Source: Nocardioides luteus (GTDB taxonomy: Bacteria > Actinomycetota > Actinomycetes > Propionibacteriales > Nocardioidaceae). Taken from it: a DNA stretch of 46,922 nucleotides. Position 1 is the first letter of the stretch, and the number at the start of each line of letters is the position of its first letter. Where the stretch lies: positions 1 to 46,922 of the forward strand of contig NZ_JZDQ02000045.1 of NCBI RefSeq assembly GCF_000960475.2, read 5' to 3'. The notes under the pieces were generated by a model that saw only the letters and a list, made by a program, of their open reading frames with translations, was not told the origin of the DNA and made no database searches. Made by a program: the position numbers and the translations under genes. Of the stretch, positions 1-8,929 are shown piece by piece.

Positions 1-31
1 GTGGGCCCGGGACCCTCCGGACCGGGCCCAC
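1..31. promoter_or_regulatory. Inverted repeat before mmsA (intercistronic hairpin)
   Basis: A perfect 10-bp inverted repeat is seen: GTGGGCCCGG (1-10) and CCGGGCCCAC (22-31), with an 11-base loop. It ends 30 bases before the mmsA start and has no T-run. In sugar ABC operons such hairpins often sit between the highly expressed binding-protein gene and the ATPase gene, stabilising the upstream mRNA or attenuating downstream expression. That role is inferred; the upstream gene is outside the window. Confidence 0.5.
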
Positions 32-61
32 GCCGGCATCTGGCCAGATAGCAGGAACCAC

Positions 62-1594
<1,533 letters not shown>

Positions 1595-1600
1595 GACCCG

Positions 1601-2890
<1,290 letters not shown>

Positions 2891-2914
2891 TCCATCTCCC
2901 GCACCCCCACCCCG

Positions 2915-2955
2915 CGACCCCCGCCCTCCCCCCAGGCGGGGGTCGTCGGGTTTTC
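2915..2955 (+). terminator. Rho-independent terminator-like hairpin after mmsB
   Basis: Perfect 11-bp stem CGACCCCCGCC (2915-2925) / GGCGGGGGTCG (2935-2945) with a 9-base loop, followed by TCGGGTTTT. It starts 25 bases after the permease stop. The GC-rich stem with a short T-run fits an intrinsic terminator of the sugar-transport operon. Confidence 0.75.
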
Positions 2956-2970
2956 GGGGTCGGCGGCCCG

Positions 2971-3041
2971 TGTAACACGCTGTTCGTAGGACTACTCGCC
3001 CTATCGGAACGACCGGATAGACCTACGAACGACGTGTTACA
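2971..3041. repeat. 71-bp palindromic intergenic repeat, copy 1 (orientation A)
   Basis: Arms TGTAACACGCTGTTCGTAGG and CCTACGAACGACGTGTTACA pair over 20 bp with two mismatches, around a 31-base core that contains CTATC and GATAG. It lies 80 bases after the mmsB stop, behind its terminator, and before menA. It differs from copy 4 at five positions and has the same core orientation as copy 4. Confidence 0.95.
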
Positions 3042-3084
3042 GCCCAGCCGCACCCGCCTCGAGCCACCGGTGTTGAATAGCGGC

Positions 3085-3960
3085 GTGGCAAATTCCGCTC
3101 AGTGGCTCCAGGGAGCCCGTCCTCGCACACTCCCCGCGGCGCTCGCGCCGGTCATCGCCGGGACAGGGGTGGCTGCGTACGCCGGTGGGTTGGTCTGGTG
3201 GAAGGCGCTGCTCGCGCTCGTCGTGGCGCTGGCGCTGCAGGTCGCGGTCAACTACGCCAACGACTACTCCGACGGGATCCGGGGGACCGACGACGAGCGG
3301 GTGGGGCCGCTGCGCCTGACCGGCTCCGGGCTCGCGGCACCGTCCTCGGTCAAGCGCGCCGCGTTCATCGCCTTCGGGGTCGCCGCGGTGGCAGGGCTGG
3401 TGCTGGCGGTGACCTCCGCGTGGTGGCTGGTCGTCGTGGGCCTGGTCTGCATGATCGCCGCCTGGTACTACACCGGCGGCTCGCACCCCTACGGCTACGC
3501 CGGCCTCGGTGAGGTCATGGTCTTCGTCTTCTTCGGGCTCGTCGCGGTCATCGGCACCACGTACGTCCAGACCCGGAGCTGGGAGTGGGGCGCGCTGTGG
3601 GCGGGCGTCGGCATCGGCGCCATCACCTCCGCGCTCCTCGTCGCCAACAACCTGCGCGACATCCCCGGCGACACCGAGTCGGGCAAGATCACCCTCGCGG
3701 TACGCCTCGGCGACGCCCGCACCCGCTGGCTCTACGTCGCCCTCGTGGCCGTCGCCGCCGTCTCGGTCGTGCTCGTGGCCCTGACGACGTCCTGGTGGGC
3801 GCTGCTCGGCCTCGGGTTCGTCGCGGTCGCCGCTCAGGGCGTACGCACGATTCTCGACCGCGCCAACCTGGGCCCGCGGCTGATCCCGGTCCTTCAGCAG
3901 ACCGGGCTGGCCACGCTGGTGTGGGGGCTGCTCGTCGGCGTACCTCTGCTGTTCGTCTGA
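3085..3960 (+). CDS. menA: 1,4-dihydroxy-2-naphthoate polyprenyltransferase (MenA)
   Basis: This integral membrane UbiA-family prenyltransferase joins a polyprenyl diphosphate to 1,4-dihydroxy-2-naphthoate, giving demethylmenaquinone. The first Asp-rich motif is NYANDYSDGIRGTDD (from N56) and the second NNLRDIPGDTESGK (from N188). About eight or nine hydrophobic helices fill the 291 residues, the usual MenA length. The GTG at 3085 is chosen because the protein then begins directly before the conserved WLQGARPRTLPAALAPV block. A TTG at 3073 is an in-frame alternative. No Shine-Dalgarno is obvious, so the mRNA may be leaderless. The gene lies between repeat copies 1 and 2; its partners menE-menC-menD, menF and menG are elsewhere in the window. 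Confidence 0.95.
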   Translation: MANSAQWLQGARPRTLPAALAPVIAGTGVAAYAGGLVWWKALLALVVALALQVAVNYANDYSDGIRGTDDERVGPLRLTGSGLAAPSSVKRAAFIAFGVAAVAGLVLAVTSAWWLVVVGLVCMIAAWYYTGGSHPYGYAGLGEVMVFVFFGLVAVIGTTYVQTRSWEWGALWAGVGIGAITSALLVANNLRDIPGDTESGKITLAVRLGDARTRWLYVALVAVAAVSVVLVALTTSWWALLGLGFVAVAAQGVRTILDRANLGPRLIPVLQQTGLATLVWGLLVGVPLLFV

Positions 3961-3962
3961 GG

Positions 3963-4060
3963 CCTCGCCGCGCGGGGTGTAACACGTCGTTCGTAGGACT
4001 ATCCGGTCGTTCTGATAGGGCGAGTAGTCCTACGAACGACGTGTTACAGCAGCGGCGAGG
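3963..4060. terminator. Extended hairpin containing repeat copy 2, between convergent genes
   Basis: CCTCGCCGC (3963-3971) and GCGGCGAGG (4052-4060) form a further perfect 9-bp stem enclosing repeat copy 2. It lies between the menA stop and the stop of the convergent gene at 4066. The position suggests a two-way transcription stop; there is no T-run, so this is inferred from geometry. Confidence 0.45.
3978..4048. repeat. 71-bp palindromic intergenic repeat, copy 2 (orientation B)
   Basis: The most perfect copy. Its arms TGTAACACGTCGTTCGTAGG and CCTACGAACGACGTGTTACA, plus ACTA/TAGT inside them, give an uninterrupted 24-bp stem with a 23-base loop. The core is the reverse complement of that in copies 1 and 4. 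It begins 17 bases after the menA stop. Its G+C is 36 of 71 bases, far below the surroundings. Confidence 0.96.
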
Positions 4061-4065
4061 CAGCC

Positions 4066-5076
4066 TCAGGCCGCCTTCGGGCGACGTACGCGGAATCGTT
4101 CCAGGTCTGAGATGTCGGTGCCGAAGGCTCGGCAGGTGGCGAGGTACTCCCGGGCGAGGCGGTCTTTGAGGTAGTTGCGGTTGCGGCCGAAGAGGTCGGC
4201 CCATTCGATCCGCGACATGCCGAGATGGAAGCCGTGGGCCCAGTCCTGGCGGGTCTTCTCCTCGGCGAGGATGTCATCGACTGAGCGGAGCGCCAGCCCT
4301 CCGTCGGCGACAGGGACGTACTTGCTCCGGCCGTCGAACTCGAAGACGTGGCGGCCCACCCGGAGATCGAATCGAGCGGTGCGTACGCCGTCCGTGATCT
4401 CGAACTGGGTCTCGATTCCGGTCATTCCCAGCTCTTCGAGTACGTCTCGGGTGAGTGACTCGCCAACCGACTCGGCACCTGCGTACGAGAGTTCGATGGC
4501 CTCCCGCACCAGACGGCGGTTGGGCCAGTGCTCCATGTGGTCGAGAACCGCCCAGAGCTCGTCGAGGGACACTCCCATCCGACGCGCGGAATCGACGGCG
4601 ACGACACCGTACGGGCGGCCGTGCTCACGCGCGATGTCGACCGCGGTCCGGGCAAGACCGAGCACATCGAAACCGTTCGCCTGAACCACTTGATCGTCGG
4701 AGTAGGGCGCAAGGTGATGTTTCACGCCCCATTTGTTGTGGGTGCCGACCACTGGATGGCGCGTCACATGGGTCTGGGGCATCGGGGGTAGGAGGATGCC
4801 CATCTCGAGCTCGAGGGCAGCCGTCTCATGACTTCGTACGAACGGGACCGTGATGGCTGCGCAGGCGGCCCGGTCGCGAAGGCGGCGCCTGTCAGTGGGC
4901 AGCGTGATGCTCTCGACGTAGGTGCGTTCGGCGTAGACCCCGCGGCGGACGACGGTCCACGAGCCGCTCTTGACGTACCGATAGAGCGTGTCGAGATCGA
5001 GCCCGGCCGCGAGCGCCTGACTGCGGGTGATGAGGCCGTGGTTGGCCGCCATGATCGCCTGGAGGTGTGGGTTCAT
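4066..5076 (-). CDS. AbiEi-like N-terminal / DUF559-like nuclease-fold protein
   Basis: 336 residues. The N-terminus (MAANHGLITRSQALAAGLD, then LYRYVKSGSWTVVRRGVY) matches the winged-helix AbiEi_4 antitoxin-type domain common in actinobacteria. The C-terminal third (RTARFDLRVGRHVFEFDGRSKY, then KTRQDWAHGFHLGMSRIEW) resembles the DUF559/Vsr-like restriction-endonuclease fold. Such proteins are abundant in Nocardioidaceae and usually stand alone without an AbiEii toxin; none is encoded next to it here. DNA binding or cleavage is possible but unproven. It is convergent with menA across repeat copy 2. The region upstream of its start holds a DnaA-box-like 9-mer and repeat copy 3. Confidence 0.75.
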   Translation of the reverse strand: MNPHLQAIMAANHGLITRSQALAAGLDLDTLYRYVKSGSWTVVRRGVYAERTYVESITLPTDRRRLRDRAACAAITVPFVRSHETAALELEMGILLPPMPQTHVTRHPVVGTHNKWGVKHHLAPYSDDQVVQANGFDVLGLARTAVDIAREHGRPYGVVAVDSARRMGVSLDELWAVLDHMEHWPNRRLVREAIELSYAGAESVGESLTRDVLEELGMTGIETQFEITDGVRTARFDLRVGRHVFEFDGRSKYVPVADGGLALRSVDDILAEEKTRQDWAHGFHLGMSRIEWADLFGRNRNYLKDRLAREYLATCRAFGTDISDLERFRVRRPKAA

Positions 5077-5127
5077 GGTTCCAGCCTGTGGCCCTGCGTC
5101 GACACTTCTCGGCGCTGATGAGTGCGC

Positions 5128-5136
5128 TGTGGATAA
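5128..5136 (-). other. DnaA-box-like 9-mer (TTATCCACA)
   Basis: A perfect TTATCCACA is read on the minus strand; a weaker relative, TGTGGATGG, lies at 5156-5164. They are in the 5' region of the AbiEi/DUF559-like gene. No dnaA, dnaN or origin-like cluster is nearby, so this is more likely a titration or regulatory site, or chance. Confidence 0.35.
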
Positions 5137-5195
5137 CCCCGGCTCGACGTTGGGCTGTGGATGGATGGTGGCCCATAGCCGAGCTCGGGGCGGGG

Positions 5196-5266
5196 TGTAA
5201 CACGCTGTTCGTAGGACTATCCGGTCGTTCTGATAGGGCGAGTAGTCCTACGAACGACGTGTTACA
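5196..5266. repeat. 71-bp palindromic intergenic repeat, copy 3 (orientation B)
   Basis: Identical to copy 2 except for CT instead of TC at repeat positions 10-11. It lies 37 bases beyond the MFS gene stop (minus strand) and 119 bases upstream of the AbiEi-like gene. Flanking GGCGGGG and TCCCGCC could lengthen the stem by six pairs. Confidence 0.95.
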
Positions 5267-5279
5267 TCCCGCCGGGCCC

Positions 5280-5297
5280 GGGGGACTCAATTCCCCC
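5280..5297 (-). terminator. Short hairpin after the MFS gene
   Basis: GGGGGA (5280-5285) pairs with TCCCCC (5292-5297) around a 6-base loop, just past the MFS stop codon. There is no T-run, so this is only a weak terminator candidate. Repeat copy 3 lies immediately beyond it. Confidence 0.3.
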
Positions 5298-5303
5298 TGG
5301 CGG

Positions 5304-6569
5304 CTACGCCGGCTCGGGGACGGGCCGGGCCCGCTGGGCGAGGTAGCGCTCGGCGGCGCGGGCGGAGGGGTGGACGGCGATGGCGGCGACGATGATGATG
5401 CCCGCGATGAGGGCCCAGCCGAGGTGGCCGAGCTCCATGGCCAGGAACGTGTACGCCGCGGGGGCCCACACCGTGCCGAGGGTGTAGCCGACCTGGGCGG
5501 CGCCCTGGTAGTCGCCGCGGTGCTCCGGGTCGGAGAGGTCGGCGACCAGGCCCCACTCGCCGGCGGACTGGAAGAGCTCCGCGCCGGTGACGGTCACGTG
5601 GCCGAGCCAGACGAGGGCGATCGTGATCAGGCCGACGGTGTCGTGGGTGACCGCGATGATGGCGCAGGAGGCGAGGAAGCAGAGCGCTCCGCGCCGCTGA
5701 GCCCGAAGCGACGTCGTCACGTCCGTCACGCCGCGGGCGGCGATGACCTGTAGCCCGACGGCCATGACGGTGTTGGTCCCGAACAGCCACGCCAGCAGCA
5801 CCCGTGGCGCGTCGGTCTCCTGGACCAGCCACAGCGGGATGACGACGTTGAGGAGGACCTGGTGGGTGCCGAGCACGCCGTCGAAGAACGTGGTCGCCAG
5901 GAACGCGCGGTTGCGCAGGGCGCCGAGGCGGTCGCGTACGTCCTTCTTCAGGTCGCCGGGCGAGGCAGCGTCGGCGAGGCGGGGGAGGCGCGAGATCCAG
6001 TAGGCGTTGAACAGCAGCACCACGGCGGTCATCAGCGGGGCGGCCTTGATCAGGGTGTTGGAGTCGGCCGCCAGGGCGAGGCCGCTGGCCAGGGCGCCGA
6101 GCGTGTAGCCGACGTTGCGGGCGGCTCGCATGTAGGCGAACGAACGCACCCGGGTCGCCGCGGGGAAGACCGAGATCCGATAGGCGTCGCGACCCGACCG
6201 CTGCCAGGAGGAGGCGAGCGCGAGGAGCACCTCGACGGCGACGTACGCCGCGAAGTTGCCGACCAGGACCCAGGCACCGAACAGCAGCGCCTGGAGGACG
6301 GCACCGGCGATCCAGCTGAACCGGGTGCCGAGACGATCCGCGAGTCGGCCCAGGGGGACGGCGAACAAGAAGGTTGCGACGCCCGCGATCGTGAGACCGA
6401 GGCCGACCTGTGCGGCGGAGAGGCCGACGATCTGGGTGAAGAAGACCGCCGAACCGGTGAGAAAGGTGCCTTCGGCGAAGGCCGACAGCACCGACTGGTA
6501 CGACATCGCCCGGATGAGCGGGTCGTCTGAGAGGACCTTGTCCCTCAACCGGATGAAGTGAGGGGACAC
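5304..6569 (-). CDS. MFS transporter
   Basis: This 421-residue membrane protein has about 12 hydrophobic helices in two halves, as in the major facilitator superfamily. The loop after helix 2 reads PLGRLADRLGTRFSW, close to the MFS motif A (GxLaDrxGrr). It probably exports a small molecule or drug; the substrate cannot be told. The start is GTG with GGAG six bases upstream. A palindrome overlapping its promoter region suggests control by a MarR-type regulator, but no such regulator is encoded next to it. It is followed by a short hairpin and repeat copy 3. Confidence 0.88.
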   Translation of the reverse strand: MSPHFIRLRDKVLSDDPLIRAMSYQSVLSAFAEGTFLTGSAVFFTQIVGLSAAQVGLGLTIAGVATFLFAVPLGRLADRLGTRFSWIAGAVLQALLFGAWVLVGNFAAYVAVEVLLALASSWQRSGRDAYRISVFPAATRVRSFAYMRAARNVGYTLGALASGLALAADSNTLIKAAPLMTAVVLLFNAYWISRLPRLADAASPGDLKKDVRDRLGALRNRAFLATTFFDGVLGTHQVLLNVVIPLWLVQETDAPRVLLAWLFGTNTVMAVGLQVIAARGVTDVTTSLRAQRRGALCFLASCAIIAVTHDTVGLITIALVWLGHVTVTGAELFQSAGEWGLVADLSDPEHRGDYQGAAQVGYTLGTVWAPAAYTFLAMELGHLGWALIAGIIIVAAIAVHPSARAAERYLAQRARPVPEPA

Positions 6570-6580
6570 GTCGACTCCAA

Positions 6581-6614
6581 ACTATCTTGACATCGAGACA
6601 AGCGAAGTCTTGTC
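6581..6614 (-). promoter_or_regulatory. Candidate operator and -10 region of the MFS gene
   Basis: TCTTGACATCGAGA (6585-6598) is a palindrome of the form TCTYGA-N2-TCRAGA. A second inverted repeat, GACAAG (6597-6602) / CTTGTC (6609-6614), overlaps it, giving three spaced CTTG/CAAG half-sites. On the minus strand GATAGT (6581-6586) could be the -10. The layout suits a dimeric repressor of the MarR type; the regulator is not in the window. Confidence 0.5.
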
Positions 6615-6675
6615 CTCGCGAAGTCCGGCGTCAAACAGTTATCCGTGCTGCGCGGTCCCCACACCGGGCAGCGAG

Positions 6676-6714
6676 AAAAAAGGAGCCCATCGCGCCGACG
6701 CCCGTGCGTCGGCG
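6676..6714 (-). terminator. Terminator-like hairpin after the 57-residue gene
   Basis: Perfect 9-bp stem CGCCGACGC (6693-6701) / GCGTCGGCG (6706-6714) with a 4-base loop. On the minus strand it is followed by a T6 run (6676-6681) about 11 bases further on. It sits between the small gene and the MFS promoter. The gap before the T-run makes it less than canonical. Confidence 0.55.
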
Positions 6715-6730
6715 TTGGTCGTTGCCTGGG

Positions 6731-6904
6731 TCAGCGGGTGGAGCCCTCGATCGTGCCGATCACGCCGCCGAAGACGTCGGTGGTGACGCCCCAGATGCCG
6801 CCGGCGATGGCCGAGACCGTGCTGGTCAGTCCTTGCGGATCGGTGAACAGCCAGAACCCGACGAACAGGGCGCCGATGACGATGAAGATCTTCTTCTTGT
6901 CCAT
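6731..6904 (-). CDS. Small single-helix membrane protein, 57 residues
   Basis: The frame starts MDKKKIFIVIGALFVGFWLF and ends TIEGSTR. It has a clear GGGAGG ribosome site about 9 bases before the ATG and a terminator-like hairpin after the stop. Residues about 5-20 form one membrane helix behind three lysines; the rest is Gly/Thr/Val-rich (TSTVSAIAGGIWGVTTDVFGG). It is too short to be caught by a 60-residue cut-off. It is divergent from the secretion-like operon across a shared 471-base control region, which suggests a role with that machine. I do not recognise the family. Confidence 0.7.
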   Translation of the reverse strand: MDKKKIFIVIGALFVGFWLFTDPQGLTSTVSAIAGGIWGVTTDVFGGVIGTIEGSTR

Positions 6905-7375
6905 GTGAGCTCGTCCTCCCGAGAAATCCGATTGAATGGAATGTAAATTCGCGAATCCAGACGCAAGCGCGCGAAATTCGCGAGGATGCGCCGGGATATA
7001 GATTCCCCGAAGTTAGCCTCCCCTCGCAAGAATTCGCCGAAGGAGACCACTGAGCGGGACGGTGTCGCGCGCAGCGGTCCGGTGTGTGGCACGACAACCG
7101 TGTAGCGGGGTGTCGCTCGTTGGCGTGCACGCGCGCGCTGAGACACGTGTCGTCAGGTGGAACGAGGTGCGCCGAGGCGGTCTGAGGACTACCCTCGTCT
7201 CACATGGCGGTGGCGTTTGTCCAGAATGCCGATGCCCGGGAGTTTGCGTCAGCGCGCGGGAGGGGCGGGCGCCTCCACCCACTGGTGCCGCATGGGGCTG
7301 CGCCGGGCGGGACAACCGAATAACTTCCGGACGCGTCCGGCAACCACACCTCACCTCGGGAAAGGGAGCAGAACA
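6905..7375. promoter_or_regulatory. 471-base divergent control region of the secretion-like locus
   Basis: No convincing gene is seen here. The left part (about 6920-7045) is AT-richer than its surroundings and holds three related boxes: ATTCGCGAAT (6947-6956, perfect palindrome), CGCGAAATTCGCG (6970-6982) and AATTCGCCGAA (starting near 7032). The right part has a perfect palindrome, CCGGACGCGTCCGG (7327-7340), 35 bases before the next ATG. The layout suggests promoters for both the minus-strand 57-residue gene and the plus-strand operon, with repeated sites for one regulator. This is inferred. Confidence 0.5.
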
Positions 7376-7642
7376 ATGGCACCGCACCAACTGATTCAAA
7401 ATACGACGCAAGCCGCCGAGTATGGCACCGGCGGCCTGGCCGAGTGGATCACCGACAACATCATCACGCTTGTCGTCCTGATCCTCGGCGTCACGGTCCT
7501 GTGGGCTGCCCGCAGCGGCAACATCTCCAAGGCCGTCACGATCGTCGGTGGCCTGATCATCGGTCTCGGCGTCCTCGGCCTGGCCGTGGGCAACAACGCC
7601 ACGGACCTCGGTCAATGGATGGCTGGTCTCTTCAAGGGGTGA
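7376..7642 (+). CDS. Small two-helix membrane protein (first gene of the secretion-like operon)
   Basis: 88 residues. It has a polar N-terminus (MAPHQLIQNTTQAAEYGTGG) and two hydrophobic helices at about 29-46 and 52-72, joined by a short basic loop (ARSGNISK); there is no cleavable signal peptide. AGGGAG precedes the ATG by about 7 bases. Position and topology recall the small VirB2/TrbC-like pilin precursors or TcpE-like subunits that lead T4SS operons, but no diagnostic motif is visible. The next gene follows after 39 bases. Confidence 0.7.
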   Translation: MAPHQLIQNTTQAAEYGTGGLAEWITDNIITLVVLILGVTVLWAARSGNISKAVTIVGGLIIGLGVLGLAVGNNATDLGQWMAGLFKG

Positions 7643-7652
7643 ACTCGGTCCC

Positions 7653-7662
7653 GTTAGCTAAC
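7653..7662. other. Short palindrome GTTAGCTAAC between the first two operon genes
   Basis: A perfect 10-bp palindrome in the 39-base gap, just before the AGGGAGGGA ribosome site of the next gene. It could be a minor regulatory or mRNA element, or chance. Confidence 0.25.
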
Positions 7663-7681
7663 CCAGGGAGGGATCTCGGGG

Positions 7682-8929
7682 ATGAGGCTGCCTGACGACG
7701 ACGAGCTGTACGAGGTCGACCAGACCTATCTCGGTCCCCCTCGTCGCTACATCGGGGAGATGCGTTATCGCACCATCTTCCTCTTCTTGGTGATCGCGCC
7801 GGTGACCCTTGTGCTGCTGCGCAAGCTGGGCATGCCGGTGACGCTGCTCAGCATGGGGCTGTGGCTGATCGGCGCCTCCTACCTCTCGATGAAGGCCTCC
7901 GACTACATCAGCTCGGAGAGCTCGGCCGGCGCCTGGCTGATGACCTTCTGGCACGAGCTGACCACGCCGCGCGTGGAGACGGGCGCACAGTACGCATGCG
8001 GCGCAGCCGCCGCGTTCCGGCATGCGACGACCCCGCGAGGAGGGTGGGCGAAGGCCATGCGCCGGCCCGGCCGGCGGTTCGCCCAGCAGCCGGGTGCCAC
8101 GCCGTCGCCGCGGATGCTGCCGGCGACGGTCGTCGCCACGACCCCGAGCGCGACGGGACACGTCGCTTCGGGCTTCGCTTCGGCCCAGCCGGTGCGCGGC
8201 AAGGCCGCGCCCGTGCGGCGCGTGATCGAGGCCAAGGTCGTCGAGGAGCCGCTCCCGGCCGATCTCAGGGTCCAGCCCGAGGCCCGGCCTGCCAGGCAGC
8301 AGCAGGTCGGCGGCGTACGTCCGGCGAAGGGGGGCTGGTCGAGCCGGCCGTCCTCCTCGCCGCGTGAGCCCCGAGACGTCCCGTGGAAGGGTGGCGCGCC
8401 GTGGCAGGCCCGGCAGGAGACGACCGGAGCGAGGCCGAGCGAGGGAGCGAGCGCGCGCAGCGCGCAGCAGGACCAGCCCGCGCCGGCCCCCGGGTCAGCT
8501 GCCTCTGCAGCCCCTCCGCCTCCGCCCGCCCCGCCGGCCCCGCCTGCCCCGCCTGCCCCGCCTGCTCCGACGTCGACGCCTGCTCCGCCCACGGCGCCAC
8601 CCCCTCCGCCTCCGCCGCCACCTTCTTCATCGGCCCCTGCGGCGCCGAAACGCGCCCCTGAGCCCGCACCTGAGCCCGCACCGAAGCCGGCGAGGCAGCC
8701 GCTCTCGCACGCGGTCAGGCCGGCCGTGGTGATCGCGCCGGAGCCGGGGTTCGATGACTTCGACGACGCCGACGACTTCGACGACTTCGACGATGCGCCC
8801 TCGGGACGTACGCGTCCCAGGGACAATCAGGACGAGTGGGCGGCGACCGACGAGCGCCCGCAGAGCGTGGACGACTACCGCAAGCGCCTCAACGGCGACG
8901 ACGCACCCAACGACGGAGGAACCGCATGA
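7682..8929 (+). CDS. Two-helix membrane protein with long Pro-rich and acidic tail (PrgI/VirB3-like candidate)
   Basis: 415 residues. The N-terminal part (about 1-90) has two membrane helices, TIFLFLVIAPVTLVLL and VTLLSMGLWLIGASYLS, a layout seen in VirB3/PrgI-type T4SS subunits that pair with VirB4. The remaining 300 residues are low complexity: an Arg/Ala-rich stretch, a run of PPAPPAPP-type repeats (about 278-320) and an acidic block of DDFDD repeats (about 357-372). That tail is probably cytoplasmic and disordered, and could bind the ATPase encoded next. AGGGAGGGA lies 8 bases before the ATG. Its stop overlaps the VirB4-like start by 4 bases. The VirB3-like role is inferred from topology and position. 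Confidence 0.72.
   Translation: MRLPDDDELYEVDQTYLGPPRRYIGEMRYRTIFLFLVIAPVTLVLLRKLGMPVTLLSMGLWLIGASYLSMKASDYISSESSAGAWLMTFWHELTTPRVETGAQYACGAAAAFRHATTPRGGWAKAMRRPGRRFAQQPGATPSPRMLPATVVATTPSATGHVASGFASAQPVRGKAAPVRRVIEAKVVEEPLPADLRVQPEARPARQQQVGGVRPAKGGWSSRPSSSPREPRDVPWKGGAPWQARQETTGARPSEGASARSAQQDQPAPAPGSAASAAPPPPPAPPAPPAPPAPPAPTSTPAPPTAPPPPPPPPPSSSAPAAPKRAPEPAPEPAPKPARQPLSHAVRPAVVIAPEPGFDDFDDADDFDDFDDAPSGRTRPRDNQDEWAATDERPQSVDDYRKRLNGDDAPNDGGTA

Noticed and set aside
5128..5164. A replication origin
   Set aside because: Only one perfect DnaA box, no AT-rich unwinding stretch, and no dnaA, dnaN or gyrase genes nearby.
2971..5266. Short frames running through the repeats that share a CNTSFVGLSGRSDR-type peptide
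   Set aside because: The shared peptide is only the translation of the palindrome in different frames. There are no consistent starts or ribosome sites.
7062..7394. A 110-codon plus-strand frame in the 471-base control region
   Set aside because: No ribosome site, Arg/Cys/Gly-rich shadow-like composition, and it overlaps the well-supported start at 7376 and its upstream palindrome.
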